Source: Proteiniphilum sp. UBA4084
Lineage (GTDB): Bacteria > Bacteroidota > Bacteroidia > Bacteroidales > Dysgonomonadaceae
Direction of reading: 5' to 3'
Length of the DNA: 14,668 nt
Assembly: GCA_002383605.1 (NCBI GenBank)
Contig: DFYK01000070.1
Location: 31,445-46,112 of the forward strand
Under the pieces are notes generated by a model. It did not search any database and was not told where the DNA came from. It saw only the letters and a list, made by a program, of their open reading frames with translations. Shown piece after piece: positions 1-7,600 of this stretch. Numbering within the stretch: the first letter of the stretch is position 1; each line of letters opens with the position of its first letter. The translations under genes were made by a program, and so were the position numbers.

Positions 1-75
1 GACAGCTGACAGCTGACAGCTGAAACCTGATCGCTGAAAGCTGACAGCTGAAACCTGATCGCTGATCACTGAACT
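1..75. repeat. Heptanucleotide tandem array (GAHNNCT)
   Basis: Ten complete 7-nt units run head to tail from 1 to 70, followed by a partial unit. They read GACAGCT three times, then GAAACCT, GATCGCT, GAAAGCT, GACAGCT, GAAACCT, GATCGCT and GATCACT. GA at the start and CT at the end of each unit are invariant and the middle varies, so every copy fits GAHNNCT. There is a 28-nt higher-order period: 15-42 and 43-70 match at 25 of 28 positions. The array probably continues beyond the window. The same units recur at 13219-13330 and 14645-14668. The function is unknown. Confidence 0.9.
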
Positions 76-79
76 GCCA

Positions 80-87
80 CAAAGATA
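80..87 (-). promoter_or_regulatory. Possible −7 promoter box facing left
   Basis: The minus strand reads TATCTTTG, an exact match to the Bacteroidota −7 element TAnnTTTG. It lies just past the tpiA terminator and points into the heptad array and whatever gene lies left of the window. I see no convincing TTTG −33 box 19-21 nt upstream, so this is weak evidence for a promoter. Confidence 0.3.
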
Positions 88-93
88 ACAAAA

Positions 94-122
94 CACCACA
101 GACCCTGTTCAGATCTGTGGTG
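94..122 (-). terminator. Rho-independent terminator of tpiA operon
   Basis: A perfect 9-bp inverted repeat (CACCACAGA at 94-102, TCTGTGGTG at 114-122) encloses an 11-nt loop. On the minus strand the stem is followed by TTTTGTT. It starts 17 nt beyond the tpiA stop codon, the expected place for the operon terminator. Confidence 0.75.
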
Positions 123-138
123 AAATTCTGTTAATCAC

Positions 139-894
139 TTAAAAAGCCTCAATGATCGGCATAAATTTATCCACGCCCAACGATGCGCCGCCAATCAGTC
201 CGCCATCCACGTCGGGATTGGAGAAAAGTTCCTTCGCATTGGAAGCGTTTGCGCTTCCACCATACAGGATGGATGTGTTGTCTGCAATTTCCTGACCATA
301 TTTTGCTGCCAGCGTCCGGCGGATGAAAGCATGCATCTCCTGAGCCTGGTCGGCCGTGGCTGTCTTACCCGTACCAATAGCCCATACTGGTTCGTAGGCA
401 AGTACAATCTTGCCGAAATCTTCGGGGGAGAGATCAAACAACGACGCTTCAATCTGTGATTTCACTACATCGAAATGTTTGTCCGCTTCTCTTTCGGCCA
501 GTACTTCTCCGATACAAAAGATCGGTGTAAGTCCGTTGGCAAGGGCCAGCAAAACCTTTTCCTTCAATATTTCGGCTGTTTCGTGATAGTAAGCCCTTCT
601 TTCGCTGTGACCAAGAATCACGTATCCGGCACCGGTAGAGGCTACCATCTCTGCGGATACTTCTCCGGTGTAGGCACCCGATGCCTTATCGGCGCAGTTT
701 TGTGCAGCCACACCTATTTTGTTTTTGTCCACGGCATTTACCACGCTTGCCAGATGGATAAACGGCGTACCGATAACCACGTCACAATTCACCGTTTTGC
801 CTTTCAGCGCTTCGTTTAATTCGGTTGCCAGGGCAACTCCTTCCTGCAGGTTTTTGTTCATTTTCCAGTTACCTGCGACAATGTTCTTTCTCAT
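139..894 (-). CDS. tpiA: Triosephosphate isomerase
   Basis: Cytosolic glycolytic and gluconeogenic enzyme that interconverts dihydroxyacetone phosphate and glyceraldehyde 3-phosphate. The TIM-barrel family is unmistakable. From the ATG, the substrate-binding Asn and Lys sit in GNWKMN at 8-13. The catalytic His is in GHSERR (His96). The catalytic Glu168 lies in AYEPVWAIGTG, which runs into mobile loop 6. The phosphate-binding YGGS is at 211-214 and the C-terminal IGGAS follows at 234-238. The length of 251 aa is normal. I chose the ATG at 894. An in-frame TTG at 900 would add only two residues and lies almost against the upstream gene. It is the last gene of the DUF1599-DoxX-tpiA operon, with 9 nt between the upstream stop and this ATG, and is followed by a hairpin terminator. 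Nothing is missing from the active site. Confidence 0.97.
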   Translation of the reverse strand: MRKNIVAGNWKMNKNLQEGVALATELNEALKGKTVNCDVVIGTPFIHLASVVNAVDKNKIGVAAQNCADKASGAYTGEVSAEMVASTGAGYVILGHSERRAYYHETAEILKEKVLLALANGLTPIFCIGEVLAEREADKHFDVVKSQIEASLFDLSPEDFGKIVLAYEPVWAIGTGKTATADQAQEMHAFIRRTLAAKYGQEIADNTSILYGGSANASNAKELFSNPDVDGGLIGGASLGVDKFMPIIEAF

Positions 895-903
895 AAACAA
901 TCT

Positions 904-2058
904 TTATTTAATAATTAGTTCAATCTTATCGGTTGTGGGCACGTTGCTGTCGTTCCACTTCCCCATTACCGTACCCTCTTTCAGCAGCATCAGTCCGGGA
1001 TTAGACCGGATCATGGTTTTCAGTGTCCGCTCATCGGCATGAGCAAACTGAAAGCCGGTCTGTTGTTGCCGTTCCCACTTTCCTACCACATCGGGACCCG
1101 ATGCCGTAAGAATATAAAAGGAATAGCCCTTTTTCGCAGCATGGCGTGCCACATCGCGAAAGCGGTCCAGATGCCGCATTTGCATCTCTTCCAGCGAATA
1201 AGCGATCATCAGGAAAGTATAGGAAGGATCTGAAAGCAGGATATCGGTGATATCACCACCCGATTGCCAGGAAGCGGTGGCGTCATCAAAATAGAGCGAT
1301 TCTACGGAGAAGTCTTCTATTTTCGGTTTCTGCCCCTCCCTCACCAGATGGGTTTTCATATCCACAAATGTCCATGTAGAATCGTCCCAGGGATAATTTT
1401 CCTCCCTGAATTCCTTGGTCACGCCATCCTTGCTGTAGAGGAAAATGGTTTCATAGAGATCGGCTTTCTCCGGATCTACATACATTTGAAGCGGAATGTT
1501 GGCACCTATCTTGTAGGGACGAAAATCGATCACCGGTAGCCTGTACACGTTATGCAATGCAAAGAGAACACCCAGGAGCAGCGTCACGATTGCGATCGGA
1601 ACAGTCGCTTTTTTTGTGAACAGCGGTGTAATCTGTGTCCATTTCATCATCAGCCAGACTGTTCCCGCCAGCAACAACAGGTTTTTATAGAAAGTCTGCC
1701 AGTTGCTGATGACAAATGCGTCGCCAAAGCAACCGCAATCTTCCACCGGGTTGGCAATGGCCACCCACAATGTGAATGGAGTGAAGAAAATCATGAAGAG
1801 CAGGACCAGCCGGGTTGTCCACTTCCGGTAAATACCCAGCAGCAGAAAAGCGCCCAGTGCAAATTCGGCAGTCACCATGAGTACAGCGGCAGGTAATGCC
1901 AGGGGGAAGAGTGCAGTGAGTCCAAGCTCGATCAGGTAATCCTGTATTTTATAGGTAAAGCCCAGCGGGTCCACGGCCTTCATGAGTCCGGAAAAAACGA
2001 AGGTTGCCCCCACAAGAATGCGGGACAACACAACCATTATTTTTGCCATGCTGCTCAT
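904..2058 (-). CDS. DoxX/MauE-type membrane protein with thioredoxin-like C-terminal domain
   Basis: An inner-membrane protein of 384 aa. Residues about 8-145 form a four-helix DoxX/MauE-like module, with hydrophobic stretches near 10-26, 52-75, 83-102 and 125-140. It contains the motif DCGCFGD at 107-113, whose Cys108 and Cys110 match the cysteine pair typical of MauE-type members linked to redox or disulfide chemistry. A fifth helix lies near 152-170. The C-terminal part (about 180-384) ends in a thioredoxin-like pattern, with a probable cis-Pro strand NPGLMLLKEG at 353-362, but has no CxxC. This layout resembles the conserved Bacteroidales family that NCBI names after BT_3928 (from memory). 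Its start overlaps the DUF1599 stop as ATGA and tpiA follows after 9 nt, so the genes are probably co-transcribed. The physiological substrate is not evident. A role in membrane redox handling is inference from the MauE-like cysteines. Confidence 0.85.
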   Translation of the reverse strand: MSSMAKIMVVLSRILVGATFVFSGLMKAVDPLGFTYKIQDYLIELGLTALFPLALPAAVLMVTAEFALGAFLLLGIYRKWTTRLVLLFMIFFTPFTLWVAIANPVEDCGCFGDAFVISNWQTFYKNLLLLAGTVWLMMKWTQITPLFTKKATVPIAIVTLLLGVLFALHNVYRLPVIDFRPYKIGANIPLQMYVDPEKADLYETIFLYSKDGVTKEFREENYPWDDSTWTFVDMKTHLVREGQKPKIEDFSVESLYFDDATASWQSGGDITDILLSDPSYTFLMIAYSLEEMQMRHLDRFRDVARHAAKKGYSFYILTASGPDVVGKWERQQQTGFQFAHADERTLKTMIRSNPGLMLLKEGTVMGKWNDSNVPTTDKIELIIK

Positions 2059-2606
2059 GCCCCGTGATCGCCGAAATGTAGTTTTATCAATCCAAAAATA
2101 GCATAGTTTACCATGTCACGATAATTGGCATCCACACCTTCAGAGATAAGTGTCTGCCCCGAATGACTTTCTATTTCCTTAGTACGGTATATCTTCATCA
2201 GAATCAAGTCGGTATAGGAACTGGTGCGCATGTTACGCCACGCCTCGTCATAGTCGTGATTTTTGGCACTCATGAGTGTTTTGGTTTCTGCCACATGCTT
2301 GTCATACAACTCCAATGCTTTTTCAACGGTGATGTCTATGCTGTCCGCATATCCCAATTGCAACTGAATCAGCCCAATGACACCGTAATTCACGATACCG
2401 ATAAACTCGGGGAAAATCCCTTCATTCACCCTGTTTTCCTTCTTCACTTCAAGTGAACGGATCCGGTTGGCCTTGATGAATAGTTGATCGGTCACCGATT
2501 CAGGCCTGAGAATACGCCAGGAGGCTCCGTAATCATGCAGTTTTTTTGCGAAAATCTCCCGGCAAATCACAATTACTTCATCGAATTGCTTATTGGTAAC
2601 ATCCAT
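2055..2606 (-). CDS. DUF1599 family protein, internally duplicated
   Basis: A soluble 183-aa protein built from two copies of one module. Copy 1 (about 22-85) contains KLHDYGASWRILR, then NEGIFPEFIGIVNYGVIGLIQLQLG. Copy 2 (about 114-178) contains KNHDYDEAWRNMR, then ANYRDMVNYAIFGLIKLHFG. Each copy keeps the HDY..(A/S)W..(L/M)R and (V/M)NY..(I/F)GLI signatures of DUF1599, a domain Pfam associates with nucleotide modification (from memory). The biochemical activity is unknown. I chose the ATG at 2606 because the longer frame opens with TTG at 2642 inside terminator and promoter sequence. It is first in the operon, overlapping the DoxX gene by 4 nt (ATGA), with tpiA downstream. No signal peptide or transmembrane helix is visible. 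Assignment to the family is strong; any function beyond that is not supported by the sequence. Confidence 0.85.
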   Translation of the reverse strand: MDVTNKQFDEVIVICREIFAKKLHDYGASWRILRPESVTDQLFIKANRIRSLEVKKENRVNEGIFPEFIGIVNYGVIGLIQLQLGYADSIDITVEKALELYDKHVAETKTLMSAKNHDYDEAWRNMRTSSYTDLILMKIYRTKEIESHSGQTLISEGVDANYRDMVNYAIFGLIKLHFGDHGA

Positions 2607-2629
2607 AGTGCATTGTGTAATCTGATGAA

Positions 2630-2637
2630 CAAAGATA
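2630..2637 (-). promoter_or_regulatory. −7 promoter box for DUF1599-DoxX-tpiA operon
   Basis: The minus strand reads TATCTTTG, an exact match to TAnnTTTG, 24 nt upstream of the chosen DUF1599 ATG. The nearest TTG (minus strand, 2653-2655) is only 15 nt upstream and lies inside the preceding terminator hairpin, so the −33 box is uncertain. The position supports the ATG at 2606 as the real start. Confidence 0.5.
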
Positions 2638-2643
2638 ATCAAA

Positions 2644-2676
2644 AAAAAGGTACAAGCGTTAAACCTGTACCTTTTT
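2644..2676 (-). terminator. Rho-independent terminator after the M23 peptidase gene
   Basis: A perfect 11-bp inverted repeat (AAAAAGGTACA at 2644-2654, TGTACCTTTTT at 2666-2676) has an 11-nt loop. On the minus strand it runs into a T8 tract. It begins 25 nt after the peptidase stop. The A/T flanks are nearly symmetric, so it could also act in the opposite direction. Confidence 0.85.
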
Positions 2677-2700
2677 ATGCGTATGTACGCAGCATGTCTT

Positions 2701-3711
2701 TTACGAAATGCGGATGGATTTTCCCACGCGCAATACGGTTCTGGAGGTGATGTTGTTCATTTCGCACAAATTTTTCACCGAAGTTCCATAACGTCTTGAA
2801 ATTGCGCCCAGCGTATCTCCTTGTTTAATGCGGTGATACTTCACATCGCCCGATACATATTTGTTGGTTGCGGCTGCCGGCTCCTTATAAGTCGAACCGT
2901 TGGTGACGAGAGACCTGCTGCTGTTGGATGTTTTTCTGTAACTTGAGTTGGTGACCAGATACTCATCACGGTGGGTCACCTTATTCTCAAAATCGATGAT
3001 GAAGTTGGGATTGATGGGTTTACCCAGAAAACGAGTCTCAAAGTGAAGATGTGATCCAAATGAACGCCCGGTGTTTCCGGCTAAGCCGATGGGTTGCCCT
3101 GAACGGACAAAGTCGTTTTCTTCCACCAGGAATTTTGAAAGATGACCATATACAGTTTCCAGTCCGTTCAGGTGACGGACAACCAGATAATAACCATATC
3201 CCTTTCTTTCGAATTGTTTTACCCTGATTTTACCGTCGAAAGCCGCATAAATGGTATCACCCGTCTGCGCTTTGATGTCGATGCCATAGTGATAACGGCG
3301 GCTCCCTCTTCTGCCGAAGTTGGAGGTCATATGCCCCACGGCAGGCATGGTAAAGTTCTCTAAATCCACAATGAATGTATCGGGGGCGTTTTTCAAACTG
3401 CCGTAGATATTTACATGCCGATTCGTCCACATACCTTCGTAGACATCATCGGCAGGAATTTCATTGGGATCGAATGTTTCTCTTCGTTCTTCGGCTTCTT
3501 CCAGAACAGACAAATCCATTTTAAGTTTCAAACCGTCGGCAAATAAACCCGATTCTTCGCTCAGGGTGGAACTGTGTAATTGTCTGGATGTCACCTCCGG
3601 CCTTGTTTTGGAGTTTGCCGGAACGGTTTGTGTGAATGCGTTCAATGTAACGAACATCAAGGTTGCGGGCAAAAGGATGCGAGCTTTTGCGAAAAAATGA
3701 TTTCTATTCAT
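2701..3711 (-). CDS. Secreted M23 family metallopeptidase with C-terminal LysM
   Basis: A predicted periplasmic or envelope peptidoglycan endopeptidase of 336 aa. Residues 1-28 look like a signal peptide: a basic start, a hydrophobic core at 11-25, and a likely cleavage near AFTQT. The LytM/M23 domain spans about 125-240. The zinc ligands are His141 and Asp145 (HYGID) and His223 (in HLHFE, 221-225), and the catalytic-side His190 is in YGHL. A Ser/Thr/Asn-rich linker (about 250-285) leads to one LysM domain (about 291-335, YHRIKQGDTLGAISRRYGT), which should bind glycan strands. All active-site residues are present, so it is probably an active hydrolase rather than a degenerate activator. It lies 55 nt downstream of ndk on the same strand with no terminator between, and a strong terminator follows, so co-transcription with ndk is likely. 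Confidence 0.93.
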   Translation of the reverse strand: MNRNHFFAKARILLPATLMFVTLNAFTQTVPANSKTRPEVTSRQLHSSTLSEESGLFADGLKLKMDLSVLEEAEERRETFDPNEIPADDVYEGMWTNRHVNIYGSLKNAPDTFIVDLENFTMPAVGHMTSNFGRRGSRRYHYGIDIKAQTGDTIYAAFDGKIRVKQFERKGYGYYLVVRHLNGLETVYGHLSKFLVEENDFVRSGQPIGLAGNTGRSFGSHLHFETRFLGKPINPNFIIDFENKVTHRDEYLVTNSSYRKTSNSSRSLVTNGSTYKEPAAATNKYVSGDVKYHRIKQGDTLGAISRRYGTSVKNLCEMNNITSRTVLRVGKSIRIS

Positions 3712-3766
3712 TGCTACCTGACTCTTTATTTTGTTGATACGTTGTAAAATTTACTGCTTTTTGTAA

Positions 3767-4228
3767 TTACAGTTCATCATTCGCGTAAAAAAAAGGAATA
3801 AGATGGGGGACATCATCATAAATTTCTCCGTCGGAAAAAAAGCGTTTCAGTTCCGCCGCTGCCGTCTCGGGTGAATCAGATGCATGCACGATATTTTCCT
3901 GTACACTCATACTGTAGTCCCCCCTGATGGTTCCGGGCTCAGCTTCTCTCCCATTTGTCACCCCTGACAACTTTCTGACCACATTTACCACATCTACGCC
4001 CTTTAATGCCATCACAACCACAGGACCTGCCTGCATGGAATTTTTAATTCTACCGTAAAATGGCTTATTTAGTAAGTGAGCATAATGTTCCTCAAGCGTT
4101 TCATCGGTTAAACGTACCATCTTCATTCCCACTATCTGTATCCCTTTTCTTTCGAAGCGTGTAATTACTTCTCCCAAGATACCGCGTTGGACTGCCGATG
4201 GTTTTAGAATAATGAGTGTAACCTGCAT
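3767..4228 (-). CDS. ndk: Nucleoside diphosphate kinase
   Basis: Cytosolic enzyme that moves the gamma-phosphate of ATP onto other (d)NDPs through a phosphohistidine, balancing NTP pools. The 153-aa length is typical. Visible family features are the N-terminal strand with the nucleotide-binding lysine (LIILKPSAV, Lys9), the Kpn-loop region near 90-104 (GVTNGREAEPGTIRGDY) and the active-site signature NIVHASDS at 112-119 with phospho-acceptor His115. The C-terminus ends in a short acidic tail (ANDEL). The ATG at 4228 is the only sensible start. The gene heads a two-gene unit with the M23 peptidase and is divergent from the GT117 gene. A promoter-like pair lies about 60 nt upstream. Confidence 0.97.
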   Translation of the reverse strand: MQVTLIILKPSAVQRGILGEVITRFERKGIQIVGMKMVRLTDETLEEHYAHLLNKPFYGRIKNSMQAGPVVVMALKGVDVVNVVRKLSGVTNGREAEPGTIRGDYSMSVQENIVHASDSPETAAAELKRFFSDGEIYDDVPHLIPFFYANDEL

Positions 4229-4288
4229 GAATGATAAACTATTACAAAAAAGACCTTTTGATTACAGATTTTTTTCCTTAATCGGTTC

Positions 4289-4320
4289 CAAAGTAAACTT
4301 TTTATTATTTTACGGCCAAA
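4289..4320 (-). promoter_or_regulatory. Putative ndk promoter
   Basis: On the minus strand, TTTG (4317-4320) is followed after 20 nt by TTACTTTG (4289-4296). The second box resembles the −7 consensus TAnnTTTG with one misfit, and the spacing is correct for a Bacteroidota housekeeping promoter. It lies about 60 nt upstream of the ndk ATG. Confidence 0.45.
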
Positions 4321-4589
4321 TTATGAGAACTTTTTTTTTGAGGGGCCTTGGATGATAAAAGCTAAAATACGACATATAATCCTCATAAATAGAATATTAA
4401 ACAGAAACATGTTATAAAACATATTCCGTCTTTTTTAAGAATATCATACATTTATTAGCAAACTATTAACTTCCAACCGGCAGCTGTGGAAAAACAATTC
4501 TTTGAAGGATTTTGCATTAGATTTTACTTTTTTTAATAACATCACACTAAAATGAGATCGAAAACACCATCAGAATATCGGGAATTCCG

Positions 4590-4597
4590 TATCTTTG
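4590..4597 (+). promoter_or_regulatory. −7 promoter box for the GT117 gene
   Basis: TATCTTTG matches TAnnTTTG exactly and predicts a transcript start near 4603, giving a leader of about 60 nt before the ATG at 4666. No clear TTG lies 19-21 nt upstream, so the −33 element is weak or absent. Confidence 0.5.
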
Positions 4598-4665
4598 CCG
4601 CAATTTCAGATTAATTCGGTAAGTTTCAAGTCCATGTGGAATTTCTCAATTCAACAAACAATAAA

Positions 4666-7600
4666 ATGATTAAATACAAGTTAATCAACAACATTACCGG
4701 CTGGATCGTGTTTGTCGCGGCAGCCATTGTATACCTGCTTACCATTGAACCCACAGCGAGTTTTTGGGATTGCGGCGAGTTTATTACCTCTGCCTTTAAG
4801 CTGGAAGTAGGACATCCGCCTGGTGCCCCCTTTTTCATGCTGGTCGGGAATCTGTTCACCCAGTTTGCCGGTGACCCGTCGCAGGTGGCGAAAATGGTCA
4901 ACAGCATGTCGGCACTGATGAGCGCCTTCACCATTCTGTTTCTTTTCTGGACCATTACCCATCTGACCCGCAAACTGATTCAAAGTTCCAACGGAGAGGA
5001 GTTAACAACGGGACAAACCATTGCAGTGATCGGCAGCGGATTGGTTGGTGCGCTTGTCTATACTTTCTCCGATACATTCTGGTTCTCTGCCGTAGAAGGA
5101 GAGGTCTACGCCTTTTCTTCCATGCTCACCGCAGTTGTTTTCTGGCTCATCCTCAAATGGGAAGATAATGCCGATAAACCGCATTCCGACAAATGGCTTG
5201 TGCTTATCGCCTATGTGATGGGATTATCCATCGGCGTTCACCTGCTCAACCTGCTCTGTATCCCGGCCATCGTATTGGTATATTATTTCAGAAAAAAAGA
5301 GAACACTAGCTGGAAAGGGGGGCTGCTTGCACTTCTGGGATCTTTCATCCTGATTGTCGTGCTGATGTGGGGCATCATTCCCGGATTCACCAAAGTGGGC
5401 GGATGGTTTGAACTCTTCTTCGTAAACACACTCGGCATGCCTTACAATACGGGCCTGTTTGTTTACCTGATCCTTCTGGTGGCAAGCATTGCATGGACAC
5501 TCTACGAAACCATGTCTGAAAAAGGTAAAGAGTCCCGTGCCCGTACTGCCTTTTTCATCAGCATTGCCATGGCCGGTATCCTGTTTATCGGGAGTAAAGT
5601 ATGGCTGTGGGTTATTCTTCTTGCCGCTGGCGCCTACCTGGCCTTTCGGTACAAAAAGCTGAAGATCAAATTCATCAATCTGTCCATATCCTGTCTGATG
5701 GTCATCCTGATTGGCTTTTCAGCCTATGCGCTGATACCCATCCGTTCGACCGCCAACACACCACTCGATTTGAATTCTCCGGAAGATATATTCTCACTGG
5801 GCAGTTACCTCAACCGTGAACAATATGGCCAGACGCCCTTGATTCACGGAACAACCTATGCATCCAAAATTGCCAGAACTGCCGACGGTACCGCCGTCAC
5901 CGACGGAGAAACCATCTCCTGGAAGCGGATGGTAAAAACTTCTCCCGATCAGAAAGACCGGTACGAGAAATCTACCTCTCCCTCCTATAAATATACGAAC
6001 ACCATGCTCCTGCCAAGGATGCATTCCAATCCCAACAATCCGTCCTTCGGAAACCACATCATCGGTTACGAGCGCTGGGGTGGTGTGACCGATCAAAATC
6101 AAAAACCCACCATCTGGCAGAACCTGAAGTTCATGTTCGATTACCAGTTCAATTATATGTACTGGCGCTATTTCATGTGGAACTTCTCCGGAAGACAGAA
6201 CGACGTACAGGGCGATGGCGGCATTACTTCAGGCAACTGGATCACGGGGATTCCCTTTTTTGACGAACATGTGCTCGGCCTGGGTCCCCAGGACAACATC
6301 GCTCCCGACATTGTCGACAACAAAGGGCGCAACAGTTACTATATGCTCCCCTTGCTGCTGGGCATCATCGGCATCCTCTATCAGCTGCGGCTGAAAGAAA
6401 AAGGGAACAAAAGCTTTGCCATCGTCTTCCTGCTTTTCTTTATGACGGGACTGGCCATCATCCTCTACCTGAACCAGACTCCGTTTGAACCGCGCGAACG
6501 CGATTATGCCTACTCCGGCTCCTTCTATGCCTTCTCAATCTGGGTGGGAATGGGAGTGGCAGGCATCAGCCTGTTCCTGCGGAAATATATCAAGAACACC
6601 ACCGCATCAACGGCACTTGCCACAGCAGCCTGTCTCTTTGTTCCCCTGCAGATGGCATCCCAGAACTGGGACGACCATGACCGCTCCGGCAGAACCCTGG
6701 CCCGCGATACCGGCATGAACTATCTCTGTGGGGTAGGCGAAAACGGCATCTTGTTTACCAATGGCGACAACGACACTTATCCCCTCTGGTACGTACAGGA
6801 AACCGAAGGATACCGCACCGACGTGCGTGTAACCAACCTCAGCTTCCTCCAGACGGAATGGTACATAGACCAACTGTTGTTACCGGCATACGAGTCAACG
6901 CCGTTGCCCATCCATTGGTCGCGTCCCCGCTATTCGGGCGACGCTGGCAGTGCAGCTTTTGTCATCACCAAACAGGAGATTGAAAACGTACTGCGTCAAA
7001 ATAACATTCCGCCCATTTCGTTCGGTACTTATTACGATGTAAACGCCTTCAAAGACACCCTCTCCCTGAAACAGACAATGGAGAACCTGCGGACGGGTCA
7101 AAACAGCAATCCTGCCAATCCGTTCAACACGGGCAACACCCAGATCATTCCAGGCAATGTACTATCACTCAATGTAGATACTGCCAAGGTCGACTGGAAA
7201 GCGCTGCACGCAAAACCGGGCGACAGAATGTATATCAACATGGGTGAGAAATCGGCTGTTTACCGGCAGGAGCTGATGATCCTGGAAATGCTGAGCAACA
7301 TCAACGATGACAACTGGCAACGGCCCTTGCATTTTGCTACCACCATCACCCCCTCCTTGTATATGAACCTGCAGAACGGCAATTTCTCGCTGAACGGCCT
7401 CTCCTATCAGGTTGTTCCCGGAACCCCGCTGAGTGGTGGTGTAAATACGACAGCAGCCTATGACAACATGATGAACAAGTTCCGTTGGGGCGGTCTGGAA
7501 GAGAATCCCGACATCTACCTCGATGAAACCGGCCGCAGGATGCTTTCCACCTTCCGTCTCTACTTTTCCCAGCTGATTAATGCGCTCATTGAAGAAGGTG

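Larger units (their letters stand above)
4229..4665. other. Divergent intergenic region between ndk and the GT117 gene
   Basis: An AT-rich 437-nt gap with no convincing coding frame. It holds a leftward promoter pair near 4289-4320 and a rightward −7 box at 4590-4597. Between about 4330 and 4560 there are only A/T-rich runs and short weak dyads, such as ATGTT/AACAT near 4410. I see no riboswitch, tRNA or strong hairpin. The last 30 nt could extend the GT117 frame through a GTG at 4636, but this seems less likely than the ATG at 4666. Confidence 0.6.

Noticed and set aside
1..75. CRISPR array
   Set aside because: The units are 7 nt, contiguous and variable, with no unique spacers and no cas genes nearby.
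892..900. TTG start for tpiA two codons upstream
   Set aside because: The ATG at 894 gives the usual family start (MRKNIVAGNWKMN), so the rarer TTG is unnecessary.
2607..2642. TTG start extending the DUF1599 protein by 12 residues
   Set aside because: The extension would be encoded across the −7 box and the terminator T tract. The ATG at 2606 fits the promoter position better.
4330..4560. Riboswitch or structured leader upstream of the GT117 gene
   Set aside because: Only short AT-rich dyads are present, and the predicted transcript starts downstream of this stretch.
4636..4665. GTG start extending the GT117 protein by 10 residues
   Set aside because: The extension is polar and low in character, and the ATG at 4666 places TM1 at the usual distance from the N-terminus.
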